DNA of 64,000 bases from Roseococcus pinisoli (GCF_018413645.1 NZ_JAHCDA010000004.1:1-64000); one strand, 5' to 3'. Counted from the stretch's first letter, positions 52,303 through 63,036 are shown. Numbers and translations are program-made. Notes: generated by a model not told the origin, from the sequence alone.

Positions 52303-52941
52303 ATGGCCTTCAGCCTTCCCCCCCTCCCCTACGCCACCGCCGCCCTTGCCGCCCAGGGCATGTGCCAGGAGACGCTGGAGCTGCATCACGGCAAGCACCA
52401 CAACGCCTATGTCACGGCCCTGAACGGCCTGATCGAGAGCAAGGGCCTCGCCGGCAAGTCGCTGGAGACCATCGTGGCCGAGGCCGGCAAGGCCGGCGCC
52501 GACGGCCTGCCCGTCCTCAACCAGGCCGGCCAGCACTACAACCACGTGCTGTTCTGGCAGGTGATGAGCCCCGCGGGCGGCGGCGACAAGCTGCCGGCGA
52601 AGCTCGCCGCCAAGATCGACAGCGACCTGGGTGGCCTCGCCGCCTTCAAGGAAGCCTTCAAGCAGGCGGGCGTGACGCAGTTCGGCTCGGGCTGGGCGTG
52701 GCTGATCATCGGCAATGACGGCAAGCTGAAGGTCACGAAGACCCCGAACGGCGCGAACCCGATCTCGACCGGCGAGGGCAAGCCGATCCTCGGCGCCGAC
52801 GTGTGGGAGCACGCCTACTACCTCGACTTCCGCAACGTCCGTCCGAACTACCTCGACAACTTCCTCAACAAGCTCGTCGACTGGAGCGTGGTCGAGAGCC
52901 TGCTGGACAAGGGCGGCCTCGAGAGCGGCCAGACCGCCTAA
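52303..52941 (+). CDS. sodB: Superoxide dismutase [Fe/Mn type]
   Basis: 212 residues. Dismutates superoxide in the cytosol. Metal ligands: His in LHHGKHHNAYV, His in GQHYNHVLFW, and Asp/His in DVWEHAYYLDF; GSGWAWLI is also present. The sequence leans to the Fe-type, but metal use cannot be settled by eye. AGGAG lies upstream of the ATG. A strong intrinsic terminator follows. Confidence 0.93.
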   Translation: MAFSLPPLPYATAALAAQGMCQETLELHHGKHHNAYVTALNGLIESKGLAGKSLETIVAEAGKAGADGLPVLNQAGQHYNHVLFWQVMSPAGGGDKLPAKLAAKIDSDLGGLAAFKEAFKQAGVTQFGSGWAWLIIGNDGKLKVTKTPNGANPISTGEGKPILGADVWEHAYYLDFRNVRPNYLDNFLNKLVDWSVVESLLDKGGLESGQTA

Positions 52942-53070
52942 GGCCTTCGGCCTCAGGCTTCGTCTTTCCCCTCAGACGCCGGGCGGCCGCCTCCGCGCGC
53001 CGCACCGGCGGCCCGCAGAAGCGGGCTCGGCATCGACGGAAGCCGATGCCGTCAGGTTCAGAGCGATGAA

Positions 53071-53104
53071 GGGGCGCCCGGGAGACCGGGCGCCCCTTTT
53101 CTTT
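53071..53104 (+). terminator. Strong Rho-independent terminator after sodB
   Basis: GGGGCGCCCGG (53071-53081), GAGA loop, CCGGGCGCCCC (53086-53096), then TTTTCTTT. An 11-bp perfect stem with GNRA-type loop and T-run, the clearest intrinsic terminator in the window. It lies in the gap before the convergent isochorismatase-type gene. Confidence 0.85.
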
Positions 53105-53105
53105 G

Positions 53106-53696
53106 TCAGGTGAGCGCGGCGGCCGGAACGACGATCGCAAAGCGGTCGGCGAGCTCGGCCAGCGCGTGGCGGTGGATCTCGGCGCCGCTGATGGCCCCAC
53201 CGCCCACCGGATCGGGCAGCGCGCGGGTGGCGCAGGCATCGGCGGCGATGGTGACGCGGAAGCCCAGGTCCAGCGCCGCGCGGGCCGTGGAGCTGACGCA
53301 CATATGCGTCTGGAAGCCCACGATCACGAGCTCCTTCCGGCCGGCCAGCCTCTCCGCGAGGTCCGTCTGCGCGAAGGCATTGGGCAGCGGCTTCTCGACC
53401 ACCGCCTCGCCCTCCTTCGGCGCGGCGGCCGGCAGAATGGCGCCGCCGGCCGCATCGCGGTCGAAGACCCCGCCCGGCCGCCCCTTATGCGCGACATGGA
53501 TGACCAGCGCGCCCGCGGCCCGGGCGCGGCCCAGCAGGCCGGCCAGGACGTCCAGCGCCGGGTCGATGCCCTCCAGGGGCAGCTTGCCGTCGCGATACTC
53601 GCCCTGGGCGTCGATCACGACGAGGGCGGCCTCGGCGAGGCGCGGCGGCACGAGGCTGGCGCCGGCAAGTTGCAGCAAGGTCTTGGGTTCGGTCAT
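53106..53696 (-). CDS. Isochorismatase-family cysteine hydrolase
   Basis: 196 residues. Catalytic triad: Asp in ALVVIDAQGEY, Lys in VIHVAHKGRPGG and Cys in VGFQTHMCVSSTARAALDLG. These enzymes hydrolyse isochorismate, nicotinamide, N-carbamoyl compounds and similar; the substrate is not evident. ATG 53696 is used. It ends 2 bases from the sodB terminator T-run and follows an alpha/beta hydrolase, 96 bases apart. Confidence 0.87.
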   Translation of the reverse strand: MTEPKTLLQLAGASLVPPRLAEAALVVIDAQGEYRDGKLPLEGIDPALDVLAGLLGRARAAGALVIHVAHKGRPGGVFDRDAAGGAILPAAAPKEGEAVVEKPLPNAFAQTDLAERLAGRKELVIVGFQTHMCVSSTARAALDLGFRVTIAADACATRALPDPVGGGAISGAEIHRHALAELADRFAIVVPAAALT

Positions 53697-53792
53697 TGGG
53701 TCTGGCTCCCTGGGGAAGCGGCCAGACTGGCACTCCGGATCAGGCCTGTCCCCTGCGCAGGACGCCGCGCACGTCATGCGGCCGGAGCATGC

Positions 53793-54671
53793 TCAGCCAG
53801 CGAGGTCCAGCACGGCGCGCGCGAAGGCCTCAGGCGCCTCCTGCGGCGGGTTATGGCCCACGCGGGGGAGGATGCGGCGCTCGAAGGGCCCGGTGAACCG
53901 GGAAGAAGCCTTGGACGGCGGCGGGTTCACCCCGTCCGAGGCGCCGTGGAGGTCGATGCTGGGCACCGTGATCGGCGGCAGCTGCGCCAGCGCCGCCTCG
54001 ATCGCGTCATGGGCCGGATCCCCGGCCACGAGCCCGAAGCGGTGGCGGTAGGAGTGGATGACGACAGGAACGTAGTCGTCATTGTTCCAGTGGAAGGCGC
54101 TCGCCGCGAAATCCGCCGACACGAAGTGCCAGTCGGGCGACCATTGCTGCCAGAGCAGCCGCCCGAGCTCACGGCGGTTCTCGGCGAGGCCACGCGCGCC
54201 GCGCTCGCCATGGAAATAATACTGGTACCAGTGCCGCATCTCGCGCTCGGGCGCGGCGGGCTCGGCGCTGCGGGCAATGTCCTGGATGTTGTAGCCGGTG
54301 CAGCTGACCAGGCCCGCGCAGCGCTCCGGATGCAGCGCCGCCACGACACAGGCCGCGCGGCCGCCCCAGTCATAGCCGGCGAGGACGGCGGAAGGGATCG
54401 CCAGCGCGTCCATCAGCGCGAGGAGGTCGGCGCCGAGAGCACCCTGGGCGCCGGAGCGCATCACGCCGGGCCTCAGCTGCGTCCGGCCATAGCCGCGCAG
54501 ATGCGGGACGAGGACGCGATGGCCGGCCTCGGCCAGGAGGGGCGCCACGGCATCGTAGCTGCGTGCCGAATAGGGAAAGCCATGGAGGAGAAGGACGGGC
54601 GGCGCCTCGGCCGGCCCGTGCTCCTCGACGGCGATGACGGCCTGCGGGGTTTCGACGAACCGCAGGACCAT
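53793..54671 (-). CDS. Alpha/beta hydrolase, epoxide-hydrolase/dehalogenase-like
   Basis: 292 residues. Oxyanion block LLLHGFPYSARSYD, nucleophile Asp in LAGYDWGGRAACVVA, and C-terminal His in RVGHNPPQEAPEAF. An Asp nucleophile points to epoxide hydrolase or haloalkanoate dehalogenase rather than esterase. It begins 4 bases after yajC, in the place where secD usually stands, and is probably cotranscribed with it. Confidence 0.85.
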   Translation of the reverse strand: MVLRFVETPQAVIAVEEHGPAEAPPVLLLHGFPYSARSYDAVAPLLAEAGHRVLVPHLRGYGRTQLRPGVMRSGAQGALGADLLALMDALAIPSAVLAGYDWGGRAACVVAALHPERCAGLVSCTGYNIQDIARSAEPAAPEREMRHWYQYYFHGERGARGLAENRRELGRLLWQQWSPDWHFVSADFAASAFHWNNDDYVPVVIHSYRHRFGLVAGDPAHDAIEAALAQLPPITVPSIDLHGASDGVNPPPSKASSRFTGPFERRILPRVGHNPPQEAPEAFARAVLDLAG

Positions 54672-54675
54672 CGCC

Positions 54676-55008
54676 TCAGCCCTTGGCGTCGTTGGCCGCC
54701 TGCGGGCGGATCACGCTGCTGATCGTGCCCCGGACGATGCTGACGCGCACGTTCGGGGCGATCTCGACCTCGACCTCGTCCGTGTTGTCACGGACCTGCT
54801 TGATCTCGCCGACGATACCGCCGGAGGTGATCACGCGGTCGCCGCGCTTCAGGCTGGTCAGCATGGAGCGGTGCTCCTTCATCTTCTTCTGCTGGGGGCG
54901 GATCAGCAGGAAGTAGAAGACGACAAAGATCAGAAGCAGCGGCAGAAGCTGCATGACCATGGCGCTCGCACCGGCGGCGTCCTGGGCGTAGGCGGGGGAG
55001 ATCAGCAT
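54676..55008 (-). CDS. yajC: Preprotein translocase subunit YajC
   Basis: 110 residues. Single-helix auxiliary subunit of the SecDF-YajC complex. Hydrophobic helix QLLPLLLIFVVFYFLLIRPQQ with the diagnostic RPQQKKMKEH after it, then the small cytosolic domain LKRGDRVITSGGIVGEIKQV. ATG 55008 chosen, giving MLISPAYAQDAAG. secD and secF do not follow. The DUF815 ATPase gene is divergent, 114 bases away. Confidence 0.94.
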   Translation of the reverse strand: MLISPAYAQDAAGASAMVMQLLPLLLIFVVFYFLLIRPQQKKMKEHRSMLTSLKRGDRVITSGGIVGEIKQVRDNTDEVEVEIAPNVRVSIVRGTISSVIRPQAANDAKG

Positions 55009-55122
55009 CGTTCCTCGCGTATGATTAGGCTGCGGCCAGATGAACCGCGCCGCCCCCCACGTCAACCATTGATGGCTTCGTCTCCCTTGCGTAACGCCCG
55101 ATCCGGCGCTTCAAAGCCATGC

Positions 55123-55965
55123 ATGGAAACGGAACTCCTCGCTCGCATCGCCGCCGCCCTGGAGCGCATCGCTCCGCCGCCGGCCCCTCCGCCCTCGCTG
55201 GAAGGCGCCGACGCCTTCGTCTGGAAGCCCGAGGGGAACCGGTTGATCCCCGTCCCCCATGTCAGCCGGGTCGAGATCGGGCTGCTCCAGGGCGTGGAGC
55301 GCCAGAAGGGCATCATCCTCGAGAACACGCTCCGCTTCGCCCGCGGCTTCCCGGCCAATAACGCCATGCTCTGGGGCTCGCGCGGCATGGGCAAGTCCTC
55401 GCTCGTGAAGGCCGCGCATGCCGAGGCCAATGCGCAGATCCCCAACAGCCTGGCGCTGATCGAGATCCACCGCGAGGATATCCGCACCCTGCCCGACCTG
55501 CTGACGCATCTGCGCGCCCAGCCGCGCCGCGCCCTGGTCTTCTGCGACGATCTGTCCTTCGAGAAGGAGGATGCGGACTACAAGGCGCTGAAGTCGGTGC
55601 TGGATGGCGGCATCGAGGGCCGGCCGGCCAACGTGCTCTTCTACGCCACCTCGAACCGCCGCCACCTCATGCCGCGGGACATGATCGAGAACGAGCGCAG
55701 CACGGCCATCAACCCCTCCGAGGCGGTGGAGGAGAAGGTCTCCCTGAGCGACCGCTTCGGCCTCTGGGTGGGTTTCCACAACTGTGACCAGGACACCTTC
55801 TTCGCGATGATCGACGGCTATGCCGGCGCCATGTCGCTGCCCATCTCCACCGAGGACCTGCACCGGGCGGCGGTGGAGTGGAGCGTCACGCGCGGCGGCC
55901 GCTCGGGCCGCGTCGCCTGGCAGTTCATCCAGGAGATGGCGGGCCAGCTCGAAGTGAAGGTCTGA
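55123..55965 (+). CDS. DUF815 family AAA-like ATPase
   Basis: 280 residues. Walker A GSRGMGKSSLVKA (about residues 85-97), Walker B ALVFCDDLSFEKED, and the sensor region FYATSNRRHLMPRDM. The N-terminus has an Ala/Pro-rich stretch (IAPPPAPPPSLEG). DUF815 proteins are AAA-type ATPases of unknown role, often beside yajC in alphaproteobacteria, as here, though divergently. Cytosolic. Confidence 0.87.
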   Translation: METELLARIAAALERIAPPPAPPPSLEGADAFVWKPEGNRLIPVPHVSRVEIGLLQGVERQKGIILENTLRFARGFPANNAMLWGSRGMGKSSLVKAAHAEANAQIPNSLALIEIHREDIRTLPDLLTHLRAQPRRALVFCDDLSFEKEDADYKALKSVLDGGIEGRPANVLFYATSNRRHLMPRDMIENERSTAINPSEAVEEKVSLSDRFGLWVGFHNCDQDTFFAMIDGYAGAMSLPISTEDLHRAAVEWSVTRGGRSGRVAWQFIQEMAGQLEVKV

Positions 55966-56002
55966 GGCCGCCGCCGCGGCCGTCGGGACAGGAGGAGTAC
56001 CC

Positions 56003-56608
56003 ATGAAGTACATCGAATCCCTCGACGAGCTGCACGGCCATTACGGCGTGCCCGGCCCCGCCTCCACCGAGAAGGAGGCGGACTGGTTCACGCCGGAATA
56101 CCGCCGGATCATCGAGGCGGCGCCCTTCCTGGCGCTCGCCACCGGCGGGCCCGAGGGGCTGGACTGCTCGCCCCGCGGGGACCTGCCCGGCCAGCTCGTG
56201 CGCGTGCTGGACGACCGGACGCTGGCCCTGCCCGACCGGCGCGGCAACGACCGGATCGACAGCCTGCGCAACATCGTCCGCGACCCGCGCGTGGCGCTGA
56301 TGTTCCTGATCCCCGGCAGCGGCAATGCGCTGCGCGTGAACGGCACGGCGCGCCTCACGGCCGATGCGGCGCTCTGCGACAGCTTCCGGATGCAAGGAAA
56401 GTCGCCCCGCACCATCGCCATCATCCGGGCCGAGACCATCTACTTCCAATGCGCCCGAGCCGTGATCCGAGCCCAACTCTGGGAACCCCATGCGAAGCCC
56501 GACCTGCCGACGCCCGGCCAGATCCTGGCGGCGATGACCAAGGGGGCCGTGGGCGGCCCGACATACGACCAGGAATGGCCGGAGCGCGCCGCGAAGACGA
56601 TGTGGTGA
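56003..56608 (+). CDS. Pyridoxamine-phosphate-oxidase-like FMN protein
   Basis: 201 residues of the PPOX split-barrel class, MSMEG_1061-like group. FMN-contact blocks: FLALATGGPEGLDCSPRGDLPG, RTLALPDRRGNDRIDSLRNI, and ALMFLIPGSGNALRVNGTARL. The late motif VYFQCARAVIRAQLWEP (here IYFQCARAVIRAQLW) is group-specific. Substrate unknown. GGAGGAG lies before the ATG. Its stop overlaps the GTG of the MBL hydrolase gene. Confidence 0.85.
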   Translation: MKYIESLDELHGHYGVPGPASTEKEADWFTPEYRRIIEAAPFLALATGGPEGLDCSPRGDLPGQLVRVLDDRTLALPDRRGNDRIDSLRNIVRDPRVALMFLIPGSGNALRVNGTARLTADAALCDSFRMQGKSPRTIAIIRAETIYFQCARAVIRAQLWEPHAKPDLPTPGQILAAMTKGAVGGPTYDQEWPERAAKTMW

Positions 56609-57561
56609 GGCTGGCCCCCGCGGTCCGCGACGCGCAGGGGCGTTTCCGCAATCCCGATGGCGGCGTGGCCGGACAGTCGCTGCGCAACGTCTTCCGCATG
56701 ATGCGCGAGCGCGGCGGGACGCCCTGGCCCATGAGCCTCGTCGATCCGCCCTGCCCGCCGCCGCCGGCCAGCGTCGCGGCCGGGCATGCCGCCTTCACCT
56801 TCATCGGCCATTCGACCTTCCTGATCCGCCTGGACGACGGCACGACGATCCTGACCGACCCCATTTTCAGCGAGCGCTGCAGCCCGCTGCGCTGGGCCGG
56901 CCCCAAGCGGGCGCGCCCGCCGGCGATCGCGCTGGAGGATCTGCCCCGGATCGACGTGGTGCTGGTCAGCCACGGCCATTACGACCACCTGGACCTTCCA
57001 AGCCTGCGGGCGCTGCACGCGCGCTGGCGGCCACGGGTGGTCACCGGGCTCGGCCATGCGGCGTTGATGGCGCGGCACGGCATTCCGGACGCCGTGGAGC
57101 TCGACTGGGGCGGCCAGGCCGAACTGCCGGGCGGCCATCGCGTGACCTACCTGCCCATGCGGCATTTCTCCGCGCGCTGGATCCATGACCGCTCGAAGGC
57201 GCTCTGGGGCGGCTTCGCGGTCGAGCCCGCTTCGGGCGGACGCCTCGCCTTCCTGGGCGACACGGCGGCGGGTGGGCATCTCGACGTGATCGGCCGCGCC
57301 ATGGGCGGCTTCGGCGCGGCGCTGATCCCCATCGGCGCCTATGAGCCCTTCTGGTTCATGCAGGCCGTGCACATGACGCCGGAGCAGGCGCTGGAGGCAC
57401 AGCTCCAGCTCCGCGCGAAGACCGCGGTGGCCATGCATTTCGGCACCTTCAAGCTGACGCAGGAGGCGATCGACGAGCCGGGACGGCGGCTGATGGCCGC
57501 CCGCAACGGCCAGGATTTCCGCCTGCCCGACTTCGGCGGGAGCATCACGCTCCCGCTCTGA
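56605..57561 (+). CDS. MBL-fold metallohydrolase (NAPE-PLD/UlaG-like)
   Basis: 318 residues from GTG 56605, which overlaps the preceding stop by 4 bases. Metal ligands are the VSHGHYDHLD box, His in LPMRHFSAR, Asp in FLGDTAAGGH and His in AMHFGTFKL. The N-terminal segment RNPDGGVAGQSLRNVFRMM is typical of the group resembling N-acyl-phosphatidylethanolamine phospholipase D. The exact substrate is unknown. It may act with the coupled flavoprotein. Confidence 0.86.
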   Translation: MRLAPAVRDAQGRFRNPDGGVAGQSLRNVFRMMRERGGTPWPMSLVDPPCPPPPASVAAGHAAFTFIGHSTFLIRLDDGTTILTDPIFSERCSPLRWAGPKRARPPAIALEDLPRIDVVLVSHGHYDHLDLPSLRALHARWRPRVVTGLGHAALMARHGIPDAVELDWGGQAELPGGHRVTYLPMRHFSARWIHDRSKALWGGFAVEPASGGRLAFLGDTAAGGHLDVIGRAMGGFGAALIPIGAYEPFWFMQAVHMTPEQALEAQLQLRAKTAVAMHFGTFKLTQEAIDEPGRRLMAARNGQDFRLPDFGGSITLPL

Positions 57562-57583
57562 TCTCCGCAACTGGCGGAGATCA
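57559..57583 (+). terminator. Hairpin overlapping the MBL hydrolase stop codon
   Basis: TGATCTCCGC (57559-57568), loop AACTG, GCGGAGATCA (57574-57583). A perfect 10-bp stem whose left arm includes the TGA. It lies before hflX, probably separating the two transcripts. Confidence 0.5.
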
Positions 57584-57652
57584 GAGGCCTTCGCCGGCCA
57601 TCGCGGAGGGGCCGCATTCCGGGCTTTGGCCTTCCCCGTGCTATCGTCGCCT

Positions 57653-59005
57653 ATGGAGACAAAATCCCCGATCCCCCTTGCGGTCCTCGTCGGCATCCAG
57701 ACGCCGGAGATGGACGACGTCACGCACGAAGCCAGCCTCGAGGAGCTGGGGCGCCTGGTGAAAACCCTGGGCTACACGGTTGTCGGGACGGTCTCGCAGA
57801 AGCGCGAGGGCACCGGCGCGGCGTCGCTGCTGGGCAGCGGCAAGCTGGCCGAGCTGGCGGCGCTGACCGGCGGCAGCGGCGTCGTCGGCTCGATGGCGCC
57901 GCAATCGAAGTCGAAGGCCCGGCAGCGTTTCGAAGGCGCCGACGAGAGCGACGACACGGCCGAGCCCGAAGCGGAGGCCGGCCGCAAGCCCGAATTCGTC
58001 ATCGTCGACCACGAGCTCTCGCCCAGCCAGATCCGTAATCTCGAACGCGCGACCGGCGCTCAGGTGCTGGATCGGACGGGCGTCATCGTCGAGATTTTCC
58101 ATCGCCACGCCAATACCCGCGAGGCGAAGCTGCAGGTGGAGATGGCGCGCCTGAAATACGTGGCGCCCCGCCTGCGGGAATCCTCCTCGGGCGGCGGGCG
58201 CCAGCAGGGCCCGGGCGCCGGCGAGACCACCCTCGACCTCGATCGTCGCAAGGTCCGCGACCGGATCTCCGAGCTCAGGACCCAGCTGGAGGCGGTCCAG
58301 CGCGACAGCGACCAGCGCCGGTCCGCCCGCCGCGACCAGCTGCGGGTGGCCCTGGTCGGCTACACCAACGCCGGCAAATCCTCCCTGATGCGGGCCCTGA
58401 CGGGCAGCCAGGTCCTGGTCGAGGACAAGCTCTTCGCGACCCTCGACACCACGGTGCGCATCCTGCAGCCGGAGACCCGGCCGCGCGTGCTCATCTCCGA
58501 CACGGTCGGCTTCATCAAGCAGTTGCCGCACGATCTCGTGGCCTCGTTCCGCTCCACCCTGGCGGAAGCTCTGGAAGCGTCCCTGCTGCTCTTCGTGGTC
58601 GACGCTTCCGATCCGACCTATGAGGCGCAGTTGGAAGTCAGCCGGAGCGCGCTGCGGGAGATCGGGGCGGATGCCGTGCCCTCCCGCCTGGTGCTGAATA
58701 AGCTGGACCGGCTGGATGCCGAGAGGCGCGCAGCCCTGATCGAGAAGCATCCGGACGCGATCCTCCTCTCCGCCCATGCGCCTGGGGATGTGAGCGCCCT
58801 GCGGGAGACCGTCATCGCCTTCTTCGAGGCCGCGATGGTGGAGGACATGCTGGTGCTGCCCTATGCGAAGCAGGGGCTGATCGGCGAGGTCTACGAAAGC
58901 GCGCGCGTGCTGGCCGAGGATTACGACGAGAACGGCCGCGTGTTGAAGGTGCGCGGCCTGCCGGGCGCGATCACGCGGCTCCAGCGGAAACTTGCCGCGG
59001 ATTGA
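57653..59005 (+). CDS. hflX: GTPase HflX
   Basis: 450 residues. A ribosome-splitting GTPase for stalled or heat-damaged 70S. HflX N-terminal domain with LVKTLGYTVVGTVSQ and FVIVDHELSPSQIRNLE; then ETTLDLDRRKVRDRI linker helix; G domain with GYTNAGKSSLMRALTG, DTVGFIKQLPHDLVASFRSTL and NKLDRL. An acidic insert (about residues 85-120, GADESDDTAEPEAEAG) is longer than usual. hfq is not adjacent here, unlike in many proteobacteria. ATG 57653 is chosen. Confidence 0.93.
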   Translation: METKSPIPLAVLVGIQTPEMDDVTHEASLEELGRLVKTLGYTVVGTVSQKREGTGAASLLGSGKLAELAALTGGSGVVGSMAPQSKSKARQRFEGADESDDTAEPEAEAGRKPEFVIVDHELSPSQIRNLERATGAQVLDRTGVIVEIFHRHANTREAKLQVEMARLKYVAPRLRESSSGGGRQQGPGAGETTLDLDRRKVRDRISELRTQLEAVQRDSDQRRSARRDQLRVALVGYTNAGKSSLMRALTGSQVLVEDKLFATLDTTVRILQPETRPRVLISDTVGFIKQLPHDLVASFRSTLAEALEASLLLFVVDASDPTYEAQLEVSRSALREIGADAVPSRLVLNKLDRLDAERRAALIEKHPDAILLSAHAPGDVSALRETVIAFFEAAMVEDMLVLPYAKQGLIGEVYESARVLAEDYDENGRVLKVRGLPGAITRLQRKLAAD

Positions 59006-59149
59006 GGTGTCCCCCAGGCGGAGATGGCCTGCCCGCTGGCAGCTGGTTGCCTCCCTGCCCTATGCCGCCGCAAGGAGCCGCGCCGCATTCCGCTATAAGG
59101 ATGGGCGTTCCACCCCATATCCTGTCCATGGGGAGCCAGGGAGCGAATG

Positions 59150-59980
59150 ATGACGCCGGAACGGGTCAAGCTGACGGGGGCAAAGGAAACCCTCCTCGTT
59201 ACCCTCGCCGCTAAGGCGGGCGAGAGCCTTCTGCCCGACAGCCTGCTGCACGACCATTTCGCGGCCGAGGCCGTGGCGCGGATCGACTATGACTTCGCGA
59301 GGCTGGGCGTCGATCGGGACCTGATGGTCGGCCTCGCGCTCCGTTCCTATCTGCTCGACGTCTGGACGCGGGATTTCCTTGCCCGTCATCCAAGGGCGGT
59401 GGTCCTGCATCTCGGCTGCGGGCTGGACAGCCGGGTGTTCCGGATCGACCCCGGCCCCGATGTCCTCTGGTTCGATGCGGATTTCCCCGAGGTCGTGGCG
59501 CTGCGCCGCCGCCTCTACCCGAAGCGCGAGGGCGTTACGCTGATCGGCACCTCGGTGACCGAGCCCGACTGGATCGCCCAGCTGCCGACGGACCGGCCCC
59601 GGCTGATCCTGGCCGAAGGCTTGCTGCCCTATATCGCCGCGGAGGAGGTCCCTCCCCTGCTCGACCGGCTGACGGCCGGCGGGCCGGGCGGCGAGCTGGC
59701 CTTCGACGCCTATAGCCGCCTCGGGCTCTGGATGATCCGCAACAACGGCGCCATCCGCCGGACGGGCGCGGAGCTGCGCTGGTTCCTGGAGGACCCGACC
59801 GAGCTCGAGCGCCAGGTCCCTCGCCTGCGCCTGCTGCAGGAGCTGCTGCCCAATGACCCCGAGGGCTGCAGCGCCGAGCAGCTCGCGCGCCTGTCGCCGG
59901 TGGCGCGCTGGGCGGCGCTGGCCTGCCGGATCGTGCCGGCCTTCGGCAAGGTCGGCCGGCTGCTGCGCTACGCCTTCTGA
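59150..59980 (+). CDS. Class I SAM methyltransferase (PPM/leucine carboxyl type)
   Basis: 276 residues. SAM-binding motif VVLHLGCGLDSRVFRID and acidic motif II VLWFDADFPEVV match the TcmP/LCMT-like family, which O-methylates small molecules. LILAEGLLPYI is motif IV. Two ATGs are in tandem (59147 and 59150); AGGGAG at 59138-59143 suits the second. Substrate unknown. Confidence 0.83.
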   Translation: MTPERVKLTGAKETLLVTLAAKAGESLLPDSLLHDHFAAEAVARIDYDFARLGVDRDLMVGLALRSYLLDVWTRDFLARHPRAVVLHLGCGLDSRVFRIDPGPDVLWFDADFPEVVALRRRLYPKREGVTLIGTSVTEPDWIAQLPTDRPRLILAEGLLPYIAAEEVPPLLDRLTAGGPGGELAFDAYSRLGLWMIRNNGAIRRTGAELRWFLEDPTELERQVPRLRLLQELLPNDPEGCSAEQLARLSPVARWAALACRIVPAFGKVGRLLRYAF

Positions 59981-60101
59981 GGGCGGGCGAGGACGCGAAA
60001 TCCCGGCCGAACCCGGTTGCATCCGGGGCCGGCCCGTGGGTTCATGACGGAAGATCATGGGCCGACGCCGTCCGTCCGCCCCCCGGGAGGAGAGAAGCCC
60101 C

Positions 60102-60875
60102 ATGGACACCGTCACCCAGCTGCCCGCCGACCTGCTGGAAGCCCAGCGGCGGCAGGCCCGCATCGACATGGCCGCCGCGCATCGCCTGGCCGTGCTGCAC
60201 GACTTCCACGAGGCGATCGACAACCACTTCACCCTCATGGTGCCGGGCCGGCCGAAGCACTACTACCTCAACCAGTACGGCCTCTACTGGTCCGAGGTGA
60301 CGGCCAGCAACCTCATCGAGATCGACTACGACGGCAAGGTGACGGCGGGCGAAGGCCCGGCGGACCGCAGCGCCATCTGCATCCACACGCCCATCCACGA
60401 GATGGCCGGCGTCGAATGCGTCCTGCACACGCACATGCCCTACGTGACCGCCATCTCGCAGCTCGAGGACATGACCATCGAGATGACGGGCCAGAGCGCG
60501 CTGCAGTTCAACAACCGCATCGCCTACGACTACGACTACAACGGCTTCGCCCATGATCACGACGAGGGCGAGCGCATGGCCCGGCTCATGGACGGCAAGC
60601 CCATCCTGATGCTGGCCAATCACGGCGTGGTCGTCACCGGCAAGACGGTCGCCCAGGCCTATCACCGCCTCTACTACCTCGAGCGCGCCTGCCGCACGCA
60701 GCTCTTCAGCATGTGGACCGGCCATCGCCGCCGCTTCGTGACCGAGGAGGTGCTGGAGAAGATGCGCGCCCAGGCCGCCTGGAAGGACCCGACCATGGCG
60801 ATGACGGGCCCCGAATACCATTTCGCCGCCCTGAAGCGCCTCCTCGACCGGACGCAGCCGGATTACGCGGAGTAA
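60102..60875 (+). CDS. Class II aldolase/adducin family protein
   Basis: 257 residues. The zinc-site block is CVLHTHMPYVTAIS with the further His in ANHGVVVTGKTV; acidic ligand near IDNHFTLMVPG. The fold covers fuculose-phosphate-type aldolases and decarboxylases; this version is of the larger adducin-head group with unknown substrate. GGGAGGAG precedes the ATG. Confidence 0.85.
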   Translation: MDTVTQLPADLLEAQRRQARIDMAAAHRLAVLHDFHEAIDNHFTLMVPGRPKHYYLNQYGLYWSEVTASNLIEIDYDGKVTAGEGPADRSAICIHTPIHEMAGVECVLHTHMPYVTAISQLEDMTIEMTGQSALQFNNRIAYDYDYNGFAHDHDEGERMARLMDGKPILMLANHGVVVTGKTVAQAYHRLYYLERACRTQLFSMWTGHRRRFVTEEVLEKMRAQAAWKDPTMAMTGPEYHFAALKRLLDRTQPDYAE

Positions 60876-61006
60876 GGGGCACGGCCGGCCGGGCGGGCCC
60901 CGCCCTTCCGGCCCGCCGGCTTCGCCGGTAGTCAGGCGGGCTCCACCGCGGGGATATCGAGCGTGACGACGACCCATCCTGACCAGCGCGCGGCGCCGTC
61001 TGCCCC

Positions 61007-61210
61007 ATGACGGGCCCCGACGACCGCGAGGGCCGGCTGGCCGCCGCGCTCAGGGCCAACCTCCGCCGCCGCAAGGCCCAGGCCCGGGGGCGGGAGGCGG
61101 TGCGTGCCGAGGACGCAAATCAGCCTCCCGGCCCGGCCGATGGACGCAGCGCCCCGGAAGAGGTTAGACCGGCCCTCCGCGAGGACCTCGCGCGCCGGAA
61201 GGACCCCTGA
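61007..61210 (+). CDS. Small basic hypothetical protein before dcd
   Basis: 67 residues: [20 protein letters not shown] is a basic helix, the rest is Pro/Arg-rich and ends [10 protein letters not shown]. The TGA shares a base with the dcd ATG (TGATG), which supports translation. Small Arg-rich proteins at this place are common in alphaproteobacteria, in my recollection. Function unknown. Confidence 0.55.
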   Translation: MTGPDDREGRLAAALRANLRRRKAQARGREAVRAEDANQPPGPADGRSAPEEVRPALREDLARRKDP

Positions 61211-61764
61211 TGCCGATCATGCCCGACCACTGGATCCGCCGCATGGCGACGGAGCACGGCATGATTTCGCCCTTCGTCGAGGCTCAGAAGCGCGAGGGGG
61301 TGATCTCCTACGGCCTCTCCTCCTACGGCTACGACGCGCGCTCGGCCGACGAGTTCAAGGTCTTCACCAACGTGGACAACGCGGTGGTGGACCCCAAGGC
61401 CTTCTCGGATACGGGCTTCGTCACCCGCAAGGGGCCGGTCTGCATCATCCCGCCCAATTCCTTCATCCTGACCCACACGATCGAGGTCTTCCGGATCCCG
61501 CGCGACGTGCTGGTGATCTGCCTGGGCAAGTCCACCTATGCCCGCTGCGGACTGATCGTGAACGTCACGCCGCTGGAGCCCGAATGGGAGGGCCAGGTGA
61601 CGATCGAGATCAGCAACACGACGCCCCTGCCCGCCAAGGTCTACGCCAACGAGGGCATCTGCCAGTTCCTCTTCCTCAAGGGCGAAAGCGCGCCCGAGGT
61701 GAGCTATGCGGACCGGGCGGGCAAGTACATGGGCCAGCGGGGCGTCGCCCTGCCGAAGCTATAG
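61210..61764 (+). CDS. dcd: dCTP deaminase
   Basis: 184 residues. Deaminates dCTP to dUTP, the source of dTTP. The active-site region is [24 protein letters not shown] (here GKSTYARCG and [16 protein letters not shown], catalytic Glu in the latter). [19 protein letters not shown] at the N-terminus and [11 protein letters not shown] near the C-terminus are typical. Ends 9 bases before murA. Confidence 0.94.
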   Translation: MPIMPDHWIRRMATEHGMISPFVEAQKREGVISYGLSSYGYDARSADEFKVFTNVDNAVVDPKAFSDTGFVTRKGPVCIIPPNSFILTHTIEVFRIPRDVLVICLGKSTYARCGLIVNVTPLEPEWEGQVTIEISNTTPLPAKVYANEGICQFLFLKGESAPEVSYADRAGKYMGQRGVALPKL

Positions 61765-61773
61765 GAATAGCCG

Positions 61774-63035
<1,262 letters not shown>

Positions 63036-63036
<1 letters not shown>

